Assembly: GCA_050699035.1 (NCBI GenBank)
Contig: JBOHDE010000172.1
Span: 1-8,465 of the forward strand
Source: WHTB01 sp050699035
GTDB taxonomy: Bacteria; Actinomycetota; Actinomycetes; Propionibacteriales; Nocardioidaceae
Reading direction: 5' to 3'
DNA: 8,465 bases
A program made the translations under genes and the position numbers. The notes under the pieces were generated by a model. It did no database searches, was not told the DNA's origin, and saw only the letters and a program-made list of their open reading frames with translations. Positions 1 to 5,897 of this stretch are shown here, piece by piece (position 1 is the first letter of the stretch; each line of letters begins with the position of its first letter).

Positions 1-2
1 TC

Positions 3-107
3 ATCTGGCACTGCTGGCAAGACGGCGTCCCCTACAACCCCGAACAGCACCGCGCACTCCGACGCATCATCGCGGCCCAAGCCACGGCCCAGAACGCGGC
101 GGGTTGA
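3..107 (+). CDS. C-terminal fragment of a probable IS110-family transposase (5' end outside window)
   Basis: The frame is open from base 3 to a TGA at 105-107 and encodes the last 34 residues of a protein that begins outside the window. The tail contains IWHCWQDGVPYNPEQHRAL, a pattern I associate with the C-terminal end of actinobacterial IS110-type (DEDD/serine) transposases. Just after the stop comes TTGACATAGGG (104-114), which resembles the short right-end sequence I remember downstream of IS110 transposase genes. The catalytic residues would lie in the missing part, so intactness of the element cannot be judged. The family is inferred from a short tail only; another transposase family or an unrelated protein remains possible. 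Confidence 0.5.
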   Translation: MWHCWQDGVPYNPEQHRALRRIIAAQATAQNAAG

Positions 108-290
108 CATAGGGCTTCTCATACCCGGACATTCGTACCTCAGCGCCCTCGTGCTGCCGGGACTCGAGATGGTGCAACCGGCTGCGTGCCCCAGCGCTGA
201 TCCCACGACGTGTCACCACACACCGCTCGACCCGCTGCGACGCGGCCGAGTCGCATTGCCACAGGCCGTTAGCCATGACGAAGCACGCCC

Positions 291-302
291 TAGGATGCAG
301 GG
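291..302 (+). promoter_or_regulatory. candidate leaderless promoter (-10 TAGGAT)
   Basis: TAGGAT at 291-296 matches the actinobacterial -10 pattern TANNNT. Exactly six bases separate it from the ATG at 303, so transcription would begin at or next to the start codon. No good Shine-Dalgarno sequence precedes this ATG, which fits a leaderless mRNA. I see no clear -35 box. The rest of 108-290 shows no gene; it holds a possible GC-rich hairpin at 226-250 without a T-tract. Confidence 0.45.
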
Positions 303-824
303 ATGCGTTGGCGCGACCTTGCACTTCCCCTCGTCGTAGCCGTCGCAGTTCTCGGCCTGGCGGCGTACTTCTGGTTCCAGGGCCGGTCGAAGGCGGTGCC
401 GTTCGCGGTGACCGACTCGTCGATCGCGTTCGTGTCGGCGGCGGACCGCCGCGTCCCCGAGCCGCTGCGAGAGGACCTGCCGGCCGAGCGGCTGATGCTG
501 GTCACGGTGAGCTGGGAGGCTGCGGAGAAGATCAGCGGCGGCGACTACTACGTGCTGGTCACGGTGCCCTCGGGCTGGACCGGGTACGACTGCGTGCCCG
601 ACTGCGCGTGGGGCACCAACGACGACGTCCAGCGGTTCGCGCAGGCGCTGCCCCGCAGGCCGTACCCGGAGGGCGCGATCTTCCCCACCGACAAGGCGGG
701 GCAGGTGACCGTGACGTTCGTGCCGCCCGAGGGGGACGAGGGCTACCGCGGCCAGTTCCAGCCGGCTGCCTGGCTGGTGCAGACCGACGGGGGCAACGTG
801 CTGGGTGCGCAACGCATCTCCTGA
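303..824 (+). CDS. small membrane-anchored protein of unknown function
   Basis: The product has 173 residues and I do not recognise its family. A short basic N-terminus (MRWRD) is followed by one hydrophobic segment at about residues 7-26 and no lipobox cysteine, so it is probably a signal anchor. The remaining roughly 145 residues would face outside the membrane and look like a beta-rich globular domain. It has two cysteines four apart (C97 and C101, CVPDC), which could form a disulfide outside the cell. The ATG at 303 is chosen because the anchor starts directly after it and a -10-like hexamer lies just upstream. The sixA-like gene begins 15 bases after its stop, so the two are probably co-transcribed. 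Nothing in the sequence shows a substrate or partner. Confidence 0.8.
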   Translation: MRWRDLALPLVVAVAVLGLAAYFWFQGRSKAVPFAVTDSSIAFVSAADRRVPEPLREDLPAERLMLVTVSWEAAEKISGGDYYVLVTVPSGWTGYDCVPDCAWGTNDDVQRFAQALPRRPYPEGAIFPTDKAGQVTVTFVPPEGDEGYRGQFQPAAWLVQTDGGNVLGAQRIS

Positions 825-839
825 CCCGAAGGGTGGCCC

Positions 840-1355
840 ATGCGGCGACTGATCCTGATGCGTCATTCGAAGGCCGAGCAGGAGGGGGCGACCGACCACG
901 CCCGATCGCTGTCTCGCCGCGGGCGCCGCGACGCCGCCGCGGCCGGACGGCTGCTCGCGGGCCGCGGCGACCTCCCCGCGCTCGGCCTCGTGTCCACGGC
1001 CCAGCGCACCCGGGACACCTGGGAGGCGGTGTGCGTCGGTCTGGGGAGTGAGCCGGACGTACGGTTCGACCGCGCGCTGTACGACCAGGGCCCGGAGGCG
1101 GTCCTGGAGCTGCTCGCCCTGGTCGAGCCAGACTGCGCCGCGGTGCTCGTGATCGGCCACAACCCGACTCTCCAGGTCGTCGCCCACTCGCTGGCCGACG
1201 TGTCAGAGGCCGGTGCCGAGCCCGCCGCGGAGGCTGCGCTCGCCGAGGGGCTGCCGACCTCGGCGCTGGTGGCGTTCGACCTGTCGGGCGCCTGGAGCCA
1301 GGTCGCGGCCGGGTCGGCCCGGCTGACCCAGGTGGACGTGCCTAGGCAGCGTTGA
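840..1355 (+). CDS. SixA-like histidine phosphatase superfamily protein
   Basis: The product has 171 residues and belongs to the histidine phosphatase (phosphoglycerate-mutase-like) superfamily. In this superfamily a histidine in an RH motif is transiently phosphorylated. That motif is visible as LMRHSKAE with R8 and H9. A second conserved arginine lies in STAQRTRDT (R56), and the late catalytic histidine is in IGHNPTLQ (H107). The SLSRRGRRDA stretch after the RH motif and the short length without large insertions are typical of the SixA subgroup, whose E. coli member dephosphorylates phosphohistidine in phosphotransfer proteins. The substrate here is unknown, and no histidine kinase or PTS gene lies in the window. 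GAAGGG a few bases before the ATG can serve as ribosome binding site. Confidence 0.88.
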   Translation: MRRLILMRHSKAEQEGATDHARSLSRRGRRDAAAAGRLLAGRGDLPALGLVSTAQRTRDTWEAVCVGLGSEPDVRFDRALYDQGPEAVLELLALVEPDCAAVLVIGHNPTLQVVAHSLADVSEAGAEPAAEAALAEGLPTSALVAFDLSGAWSQVAAGSARLTQVDVPRQR

Positions 1356-1402
1356 CCAAGCGGGCGGTCTTACCTGAGCGCAGGCAGGATTTCGGTGCGG
1401 CG

Positions 1403-1429
1403 TGTCGATCTCGCGGCTCGCCGTTCGTC
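1403..1429 (+). promoter_or_regulatory. candidate ECF42-dependent promoter (TGTCGA - 17 - CGTC)
   Basis: TGTCGA at 1403-1408 and CGTC at 1426-1429 are separated by 17 bases in the 110-base gap before the DGPF gene. From memory, the ECF42 group studied in Streptomyces venezuelae recognises TGTCGA at -35 and CGA/TC at -10, and promoters of this kind drive the linked DGPF genes. The downstream gene pair encodes exactly such a DGPF protein and ECF42-type sigma factor, so autoregulation is likely. Transcription would start near 1436, leaving a leader of about 30 bases that includes the ribosome binding site. Confidence 0.65.
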
Positions 1430-1453
1430 TTACTGCGACAGTCTGATCAAGGC

Positions 1454-1460
1454 GAGGAGG
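1454..1460 (+). promoter_or_regulatory. strong ribosome binding site fixing the DGPF gene start
   Basis: GAGGAGG ends five bases before the ATG at 1466. The same frame is open upstream to a TTG at 1352, but that codon has no such site and lies upstream of the candidate promoter. The ATG at 1466 is therefore the real start. Confidence 0.85.
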
Positions 1461-1465
1461 AAGCA

Positions 1466-1813
1466 ATGCAGTACGTCATGCTGATCTACCAAGGCAGCGC
1501 ACTCGAGCAACAGACCGCGCTCTCCGAGGAGGAGCAGAAGCAGGTCGCCGCCGACTACCAAGGGATCAACCAGACGCCGGGCGTCACCCCCGGGCTGCCG
1601 ATGGGACTGGCCGAGAACGCGACCACCGTACGGGTCGAAGGCGGCAAGGCCCTGACCACGGACGGACCGTTCGTCGGGATGAAGGAGGCGGTGGGCGGTT
1701 GGTTCATCCTTGAGGCCGACGACCTCGACGCGGCCATCGAGGTGGCCGCCCGCGTCCCGGCGGCTCGCTATGGTGGCGCCGTCGAGATCCGCCCTTCGGA
1801 GGTGTATTGGTAG
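1466..1813 (+). CDS. DGPF-domain / YCII-related protein linked to ECF42 sigma factor
   Basis: The product is a small soluble protein of 115 residues of the YCII-related superfamily (DGPF, formerly DGPFAETKE). Hallmarks are the N-terminal beta strand MQYVMLIYQG, the DGPF motif at residues 66-69 followed by GMKE, the GGWFILEADDLDAAIE segment, and a C-terminal EIRPSEVYW. The fold is a ferredoxin-like alpha/beta barrel. The biochemical role of these proteins is not firmly established. DGPF genes are characteristically found beside ECF42 sigma factors and are their reported targets. The stop TAG at 1811-1813 lies inside the sigma gene's first codons, so the two are translationally coupled. A strong ribosome binding site and a candidate ECF42 promoter lie upstream. 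Confidence 0.92.
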   Translation: MQYVMLIYQGSALEQQTALSEEEQKQVAADYQGINQTPGVTPGLPMGLAENATTVRVEGGKALTTDGPFVGMKEAVGGWFILEADDLDAAIEVAARVPAARYGGAVEIRPSEVYW

Positions 1814-2994
1814 CCCCGCTCGAACAGGTCTTCCGCGAGGAATGGGGCCGAGTCCTGGCCACCCTGATCGGCCTCCTCGGCGACTTTGACCTCGCCGAGG
1901 AGGCGGCGCAGGAGGCGTTCGCGACCGCCGCCGATCACTGGCCACGCGACGGCGTGCCGACCAACCCGCGCGCCTGGTTGATCAGGACGGCTCGCAACCG
2001 CGCCACAGATCGCATCCGCCGCGACCGGGCGCTCGCGGCCAAGCTCGGCCTGCTCGCCGCCGGGGATCGGGTTGAGGTGTCGATGAACAGCACCGCGTTT
2101 CCGGACGAGCGTCTGGAGCTCATCTTCACTTGCTGCCACCCGGCGCTCGCGGTCGAGGCGCAGGTGGCGCTCACACTGCGCACTCTCGGCGGGCTCAGCA
2201 CCGACGAGATCGCCCGCGCTTTCCTGGTACCCGAGCCCACGATGGCGCAGCGGCTGGTGCGGGCCAAACGCAAGATCAAAGCGGCGGGGATCCCGTTCCG
2301 GGTTCCCCCGGATCACCTGCTCGGTGAGCGTCTCGACGCCGTTCTCGCCGTCGTCTACCTGATCTTCAACGAGGGCTATGGCGGCCGCGACGAGCTCGCC
2401 GCCGAGGCGATCTGGTTAGGTCGCGCGCTCACCGAGCTGCTGCCGGCCGAGCCCGAGGTGCACGGGCTGCTGGCGATGATGCTGCTGCACGACACCCGCC
2501 GCGAGACGCGGTTCAGCGACGGCGAGCTGGTGCTGCTCGCCGATCAGGACCGGTCCCGGTGGGACACGGCGCAGATCGCCGCAGGACGCGTCGAGCTCGA
2601 TCGCGCGCTCGCTCTGGGCGGCCGCGGGCCCTACGTGCTCCAGGCCGCCATCGGCTCGTTGCACGCCGCGACGCCGTGCGACTGGGCGCAGATCGCCGCG
2701 TTGTACGGGGAGCTTGCCCGCCTAACCGGCTCGCCCGTCGTGCAGCTGAACCGTGCCATCGCCATCGCCGAGACCGAGGGACCGGAGGCAGGCCTGCGCA
2801 TCATCGATGGGCTCGGACTCGACGACTTTCGTTACCTGCACTCGACCAGGGCCGAGCTGCTGCGAAGGCTCGGACGCATCGATGAGGCGCGCGACGCCTA
2901 TCGCCGGGCGAGAGAGCTCACCGGCGACGGTGCCGAACGACGCTTCCTCGAACGCCGGCTCACCGAGCTGGCGGCCACCCCAGGCTCGGGCTAG
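1807..2994 (+). CDS. ECF42-type RNA polymerase sigma factor with C-terminal TPR-like extension
   Basis: The product has 395 residues, about twice the length of a simple ECF sigma factor. Region 2 spans about residues 5-75, with GDFDLAEEAAQEAF and NPRAWLIRTARNRATDRIRR for core binding and -10 recognition. A conserved linker DERLELIFTCCHPAL (residues 100-114) follows, then region 4 at about 115-160 (GGLSTDEIARAFLVPEPTMAQRL) for -35 recognition. From about residue 170 to the end comes the helical extension with VYLIFNEGYGG (183-193) and a TPR-like YLHSTRAELLRRLGRIDEAR unit near the end. This architecture and the DGPF partner match group ECF42, where the extension is reported to be needed for activity. 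No anti-sigma factor is encoded nearby, as is usual for this group. The start is a TTG at 1807 behind GGAGG at 1798-1802; it overlaps the DGPF stop, and I see no better in-frame start. The inducing signal is unknown. Confidence 0.92.
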   Translation: MVAPLEQVFREEWGRVLATLIGLLGDFDLAEEAAQEAFATAADHWPRDGVPTNPRAWLIRTARNRATDRIRRDRALAAKLGLLAAGDRVEVSMNSTAFPDERLELIFTCCHPALAVEAQVALTLRTLGGLSTDEIARAFLVPEPTMAQRLVRAKRKIKAAGIPFRVPPDHLLGERLDAVLAVVYLIFNEGYGGRDELAAEAIWLGRALTELLPAEPEVHGLLAMMLLHDTRRETRFSDGELVLLADQDRSRWDTAQIAAGRVELDRALALGGRGPYVLQAAIGSLHAATPCDWAQIAALYGELARLTGSPVVQLNRAIAIAETEGPEAGLRIIDGLGLDDFRYLHSTRAELLRRLGRIDEARDAYRRARELTGDGAERRFLERRLTELAATPGSG

Positions 2995-4220
2995 ACGGGC
3001 GGGGCGGGCGTGACCCGGCCGGACTCCGCGTCGACGGCCTCGATCTCCTCCCGGGTGATGCCGAGCAGGTAGGCGATGGTGTCGAGGTACGGCACGTTGA
3101 CCGACGTGTCGGCGGCCTGCTGCACGACCGGCTTCGCGTTGAACGCCACCCCGAGCCCGGCGGCGGACAGCATGTCGAGGTCGTTGGCTCCGTCGCCGAT
3201 CGCGACCGTGTGGGAGATCGCGACCCCGGCCTCCGCGGCGAAACGGCGGAGCGCGTCCGCTTTGCCGGCCCGGTCGACGAGCGGGCCGGTGATCCGGCCG
3301 GTGAGCCGGCCGTCGACGACCTCGAGCCGGTTAGCAGCGGCGTAGTGGATCCCGAGGTCGGCGGCGATCCGGTCGGTGATCTGGGAGAAGCCGCCGGACA
3401 CGATCGCGAACCGGTAGCCGAGCGAGCCCAGCGTGCGCACCAGGGTGCGGGCCCCGGGGGCGAGCTCGATCGCGGCGTAGACCTCGTCGATGGCCTTCGC
3501 GTCGAGGCCCGCCAGGGTCTGCACCCGCTGGACCAGCGACGCGGCGAAGTCGAGCTCGCCACGCATCGCCCGCTCGGTGACGTCGCGCACCTGGTCGGCC
3601 GTGCCCGCGTGCGCGGCGAGCATCTCGATCACCTCGCCCTGCACCAGGGTGGAGTCGACGTCCATCACGATCAGCTTGCGGCCGTGGCGGAGCAGGCCGG
3701 CCGGCTGCACGGCCACGTCGACCTGCTGGGCGGCCGCCTCGGCCGCGAGGATCGAGCGCAGTCGCTGCGGGTCCGCGCCGGAGACGTCCAGCTCGATCGC
3801 GGTGACGGGGTAGCGCGCCATCCGGACGATCCGGTCGATGTTGGCGCCGGTGTCGCTGATCCGGCCGGCGATAGCCGACACCGCGGCCGGCTGCAGCGGC
3901 GTGCCGAGTACGGTGACGTGGCTGCGGCCCTCTCGGCGCGGCTGGTTGTCGCCGGTGCCGGTCTCGATGTCGACGTCGAGACCGAGGCCCGCCGCGACCT
4001 GCTCGACGGCCCGGGTGACGCCGGCGACGTCGCGCGGCCGGGTGACGAGCACACCGAGCACGAGCCGGCGGCGGAGCAGCACCTGCTCGATGTCGAGGAC
4101 CTCGACGCCGTGGACGTCCAACGCCGAGAAGATCGCCGACGTCAGCCCCGGTCGGTCCTTGCCGACCAGCGTGACGAGCAGCGTCGGGCGTTCGTCTGCG
4201 GGAGTGGGCACGGCGGCCAC
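2991..4220 (-). CDS. serB: phosphoserine phosphatase SerB (two ACT domains plus HAD domain)
   Basis: This enzyme hydrolyses O-phospho-L-serine to serine, the last step of the phosphorylated serine pathway, in the cytoplasm. With the GTG at 4220 as start it has 409 residues, the length I recall for M. tuberculosis SerB2. Two ACT domains lie at about residues 12-85 (GKDRPGLTSAI) and 100-175 and are expected to bind amino-acid effectors. The HAD phosphatase domain shows motif I DVDST with nucleophile D187 and acid/base D189, motif II SGG at 275-277, K320 as motif III, and GDGANDLD with D343 and D347 for magnesium. All catalytic residues are present. The start follows the stop of the upstream gene after one base (TAG-C-GTG) and lacks a good Shine-Dalgarno, so translation is probably coupled. 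GTG at 4211 is an alternative start. Confidence 0.95.
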   Translation of the reverse strand: MAAVPTPADERPTLLVTLVGKDRPGLTSAIFSALDVHGVEVLDIEQVLLRRRLVLGVLVTRPRDVAGVTRAVEQVAAGLGLDVDIETGTGDNQPRREGRSHVTVLGTPLQPAAVSAIAGRISDTGANIDRIVRMARYPVTAIELDVSGADPQRLRSILAAEAAAQQVDVAVQPAGLLRHGRKLIVMDVDSTLVQGEVIEMLAAHAGTADQVRDVTERAMRGELDFAASLVQRVQTLAGLDAKAIDEVYAAIELAPGARTLVRTLGSLGYRFAIVSGGFSQITDRIAADLGIHYAAANRLEVVDGRLTGRITGPLVDRAGKADALRRFAAEAGVAISHTVAIGDGANDLDMLSAAGLGVAFNAKPVVQQAADTSVNVPYLDTIAYLLGITREEIEAVDAESGRVTPAPPV

Positions 4221-4221
4221 G

Positions 4222-4956
4222 CTACCGGTCGCGGCGGCCGGAGCAGGCGGCGCCGACCGCGGCCCGGGACGCGCGGGCCAGCGGCTGCAGCGCCGCGGCT
4301 CGGAGCTCCGCCTCGGACGCGCTGACTGCGGCGCCGTCGTCGGCCAGCGCAGCGGCCACGATGGCGCGGCAGCGCACGCCGAGGACAGCCAGGGCGGCCG
4401 TCTCCGCCGGCCAGCCCGGCGGTAGGTCGAGGTCGAGGGGGCGGCGCAGGTTGAGCAACGCGTCGGCGGCGTCCGGGCCCCAGCGGGCGACGTCGAGGGC
4501 GGCCAGCGCGTCCGCGGTCTCGACGACGGCGCGGCGCAGGCAGCGGTGCGCCTCCGCGACGTCGTACGGCGATGGTTCAGCCGCCTCGTACACCTGCCAG
4601 ACCACGCCGGCGCCGGTGCGGTGCGGCACGACGCCGCGGCCGGTGCCCCCCAAGACGATGCCCTCACCGACCTCGATCGCCTCTACGTTGAACGCCGGTG
4701 GGCCGGCCAGCCCGGCGGGGTCGCCGGCGACCGGGATCACGGTATGCGTCCACCTGGTCGTCGCGCGCAGCCGGCCGAGCGCCAGGGCGAGCGGCTCGAG
4801 GTCGGCGCCCGCGGTCAGCCCGGCGACATGGTGCGCGGCGTCTCCCGCGGTGACGGCCGTCAGCGCGTCGTCGAGGCTGACCCGGGCCTCCACCAGGGCC
4901 TGGAGCCAGCACGCGAGCCGCCCGGACCGGGGCAGGTCGAGGGTGCCGGTGATCAT
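4222..4956 (-). CDS. conserved-looking hypothetical protein upstream of serB
   Basis: The product has 244 residues, rich in alanine and leucine, and I do not recognise its family. It has no signal peptide or membrane segment and is probably cytoplasmic. The N-terminal half (MITGTLDLPRSGRLACWLQALVEARVS begins as MITGTL) reads as a helical region. The middle contains a run of short strands with glycines (about residues 90-125, including GEGIVLGG), and the C-terminal half is again helical. Coding potential is supported by an ATG start, sustained third-position GC, and a stop only one base before the serB start, which makes it the first gene of a serB operon. The tight coupling hints at a role alongside serine metabolism, but nothing in the sequence shows an activity. 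Confidence 0.75.
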   Translation of the reverse strand: MITGTLDLPRSGRLACWLQALVEARVSLDDALTAVTAGDAAHHVAGLTAGADLEPLALALGRLRATTRWTHTVIPVAGDPAGLAGPPAFNVEAIEVGEGIVLGGTGRGVVPHRTGAGVVWQVYEAAEPSPYDVAEAHRCLRRAVVETADALAALDVARWGPDAADALLNLRRPLDLDLPPGWPAETAALAVLGVRCRAIVAAALADDGAAVSASEAELRAAALQPLARASRAAVGAACSGRRDR

Positions 4957-4963
4957 GCGCAGC

Positions 4964-4969
4964 AGCGTA
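4964..4969 (-). promoter_or_regulatory. candidate -10 element for the serB operon (TACGCT)
   Basis: On the minus strand TACGCT (complement of 4964-4969) fits TANNNT and lies seven bases before the ATG at 4956. Transcription would start at the start codon, and no Shine-Dalgarno is visible there. This is the third gene in the window with such an arrangement. The hexamer is degenerate, so a chance match is possible. Confidence 0.35.
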
Positions 4970-4981
4970 CGGGTGGACCGG

Positions 4982-4987
4982 TAGCCT
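4982..4987 (+). promoter_or_regulatory. candidate -10 element for the ABC ATPase gene (TAGCCT)
   Basis: TAGCCT fits TANNNT and lies in the 81-base divergent gap, about 50 bases before the ATG at 5038. It would give a leader of roughly 45 bases containing the weak purine stretch AGAAGAG before the start. No clear -35 box is seen. The promoter would partly overlap the opposing serB-operon promoter. Confidence 0.3.
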
Positions 4988-5037
4988 GGCTGCGCCCGAT
5001 CAACGGACACCTCGACCTCGCGGGAGCCAGAAGAGCA

Positions 5038-5841
5038 ATGACCGGCGTCATCGAACTGGCCGAGGTCTCCGTGGTGCGCGACCAGCAGACCATCCTCGAC
5101 TCGGTCAGCATGACCATCGAGGAGGATGAGCGGTGGGTGGTGCTCGGCCCGAACGGCGCGGGCAAGACGACGCTGCTGCAGGTCCTGGGAGCGCAGATCC
5201 ATCCCACCACCGGCGTGGCCGGACTGCTCGGCGAGGTCCTCGGCACGGTCGACGTGTTCGAGCTGCGGCCGCGGATCGGCTTCACCAGTGCCGCGGTGGC
5301 CGAGCGCATCCCCCGCTCCGAGCGGGTCCGTGACGTGGTGGTCACCGCGTCGTACGCCGTGGTCGGCCGTTGGCGTGAGGAGTACGACGCCCTCGACCAC
5401 GAGCGGGCCGGTCGGCTGATGGCCGAGCTCGGCGTCGCCCGACTCGCCGACCGGACGTTTGGGACCTTGTCCGAGGGCGAGCGCAAGCGAGTGCAGATCG
5501 CGCGCGCCCTGATGACCGACCCCGAGCTGCTGCTGCTGGACGAGCCTGCCGCCGGCCTCGACCTCGGCGGCCGCGAGGACCTGGTCGGCACGCTGGCGCT
5601 GCTCGCGGCCGACATCGACGCTCCGGCGATCGTGCTCGTCTCCCACCACGTGGAGGAGATCCCGCCAGGCTTCACGCACGTGTTGATGCTGCGCGGCGGC
5701 ACGATGGTCGAGTGTGGGCCGATCGAGACCTGCCTGACCGAGTCCGCGCTGTCGGAGACGTTCGGGATGCCGTTTCTGCTCGAGCACGCCGACGGTCGGT
5801 GGCATGCACGCCGTCGGGTGCCCGCCCATCGAGGACGGTGA
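5038..5841 (+). CDS. ABC-type ATPase without adjacent permease (Rv3041c/YlmA-ModF-like)
   Basis: The product is a single nucleotide-binding domain of 267 residues. Walker A GPNGAGKTT is at residues 37-45, the signature LSEGE at 144-148, Walker B LLLLDEP at 164-170 with catalytic E169, and the H-loop histidine at 203 in LVSHHVEEIPPGF. The HHVEEIPPGFTHVLML segment and the C-terminal FGMPFLLEHADGRWHAR are typical of an actinobacterial subfamily related to YlmA/ModF-like ATPases. The Q-loop is unusual: where canonical proteins have IGYVxQ, this one has IGFTSA, so the glutamine is missing. No permease or binding protein is encoded nearby, so transport is unproven. The gene lies divergent to the serB unit; from memory an ABC ATPase also neighbours serB2 in mycobacteria. 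ATG at 5038 is chosen because the domain begins right after it. Confidence 0.9.
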   Translation: MTGVIELAEVSVVRDQQTILDSVSMTIEEDERWVVLGPNGAGKTTLLQVLGAQIHPTTGVAGLLGEVLGTVDVFELRPRIGFTSAAVAERIPRSERVRDVVVTASYAVVGRWREEYDALDHERAGRLMAELGVARLADRTFGTLSEGERKRVQIARALMTDPELLLLDEPAAGLDLGGREDLVGTLALLAADIDAPAIVLVSHHVEEIPPGFTHVLMLRGGTMVECGPIETCLTESALSETFGMPFLLEHADGRWHARRRVPAHRGR

Positions 5842-5885
5842 AACCCCGGGGACCCGCGGGCTCGCCGTACGATTTTACGTTCGGA

Positions 5886-5897
5886 TAGGGTCGAAGC
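5886..5897 (+). promoter_or_regulatory. candidate leaderless promoter for the NfeD gene (-10 TAGGGT)
   Basis: TAGGGT at 5886-5891 fits TANNNT and is followed by exactly six bases before the ATG at 5898, the same geometry as at 291-303. No Shine-Dalgarno precedes this ATG. A locally AT-richer patch (5871-5879) sits just upstream. No convincing -35 box is visible. Confidence 0.5.

Noticed and set aside
226..250. GC-rich hairpin (CTCG..CCGC / GCGG..CGAG) upstream of the 303 gene
   Set aside because: The two four-pair stems are interrupted by an internal loop, with no T-tract and no link to a known RNA family; it is within chance for this GC content.
213..1187. 324-residue minus-strand open frame over the 303 and 840 genes
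   Set aside because: No recognisable domain, and the composition is rich in Arg/His/Gly. The plus-strand genes show a membrane anchor and phosphatase motifs.
1373..1384. CCTG-AGCG-CAGG hairpin after the SixA-like gene
   Set aside because: A four-pair stem without a T-tract is too weak to call a terminator.
4091..4118. Second TGTCGA - 18 - CGTC match, inside serB
   Set aside because: It is within coding sequence, points antisense to serB, leads to no gene start, and is off by one in spacing; treated as a chance match.
3210..4325. 371-residue plus-strand open frame antisense to serB
   Set aside because: The composition is a low-complexity Arg/Gly/Asp/Val mix, the serB frame has all catalytic motifs, and this frame has no motif of its own.
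4221..4667. N-terminal extension of serB up to an upstream start at 4667
   Set aside because: The extension is Ser/Arg/Pro-rich shadow sequence in the wrong frame of the 4222-4956 gene. The ACT domain begins shortly after 4211, and the 409-residue length fits the family.
5843..5865. CCCCGGGG and CCCGCGGG palindromes after the ABC ATPase, possible terminator
   Set aside because: The two short palindromes do not form one stable stem with a proper loop, and no T-tract follows directly.
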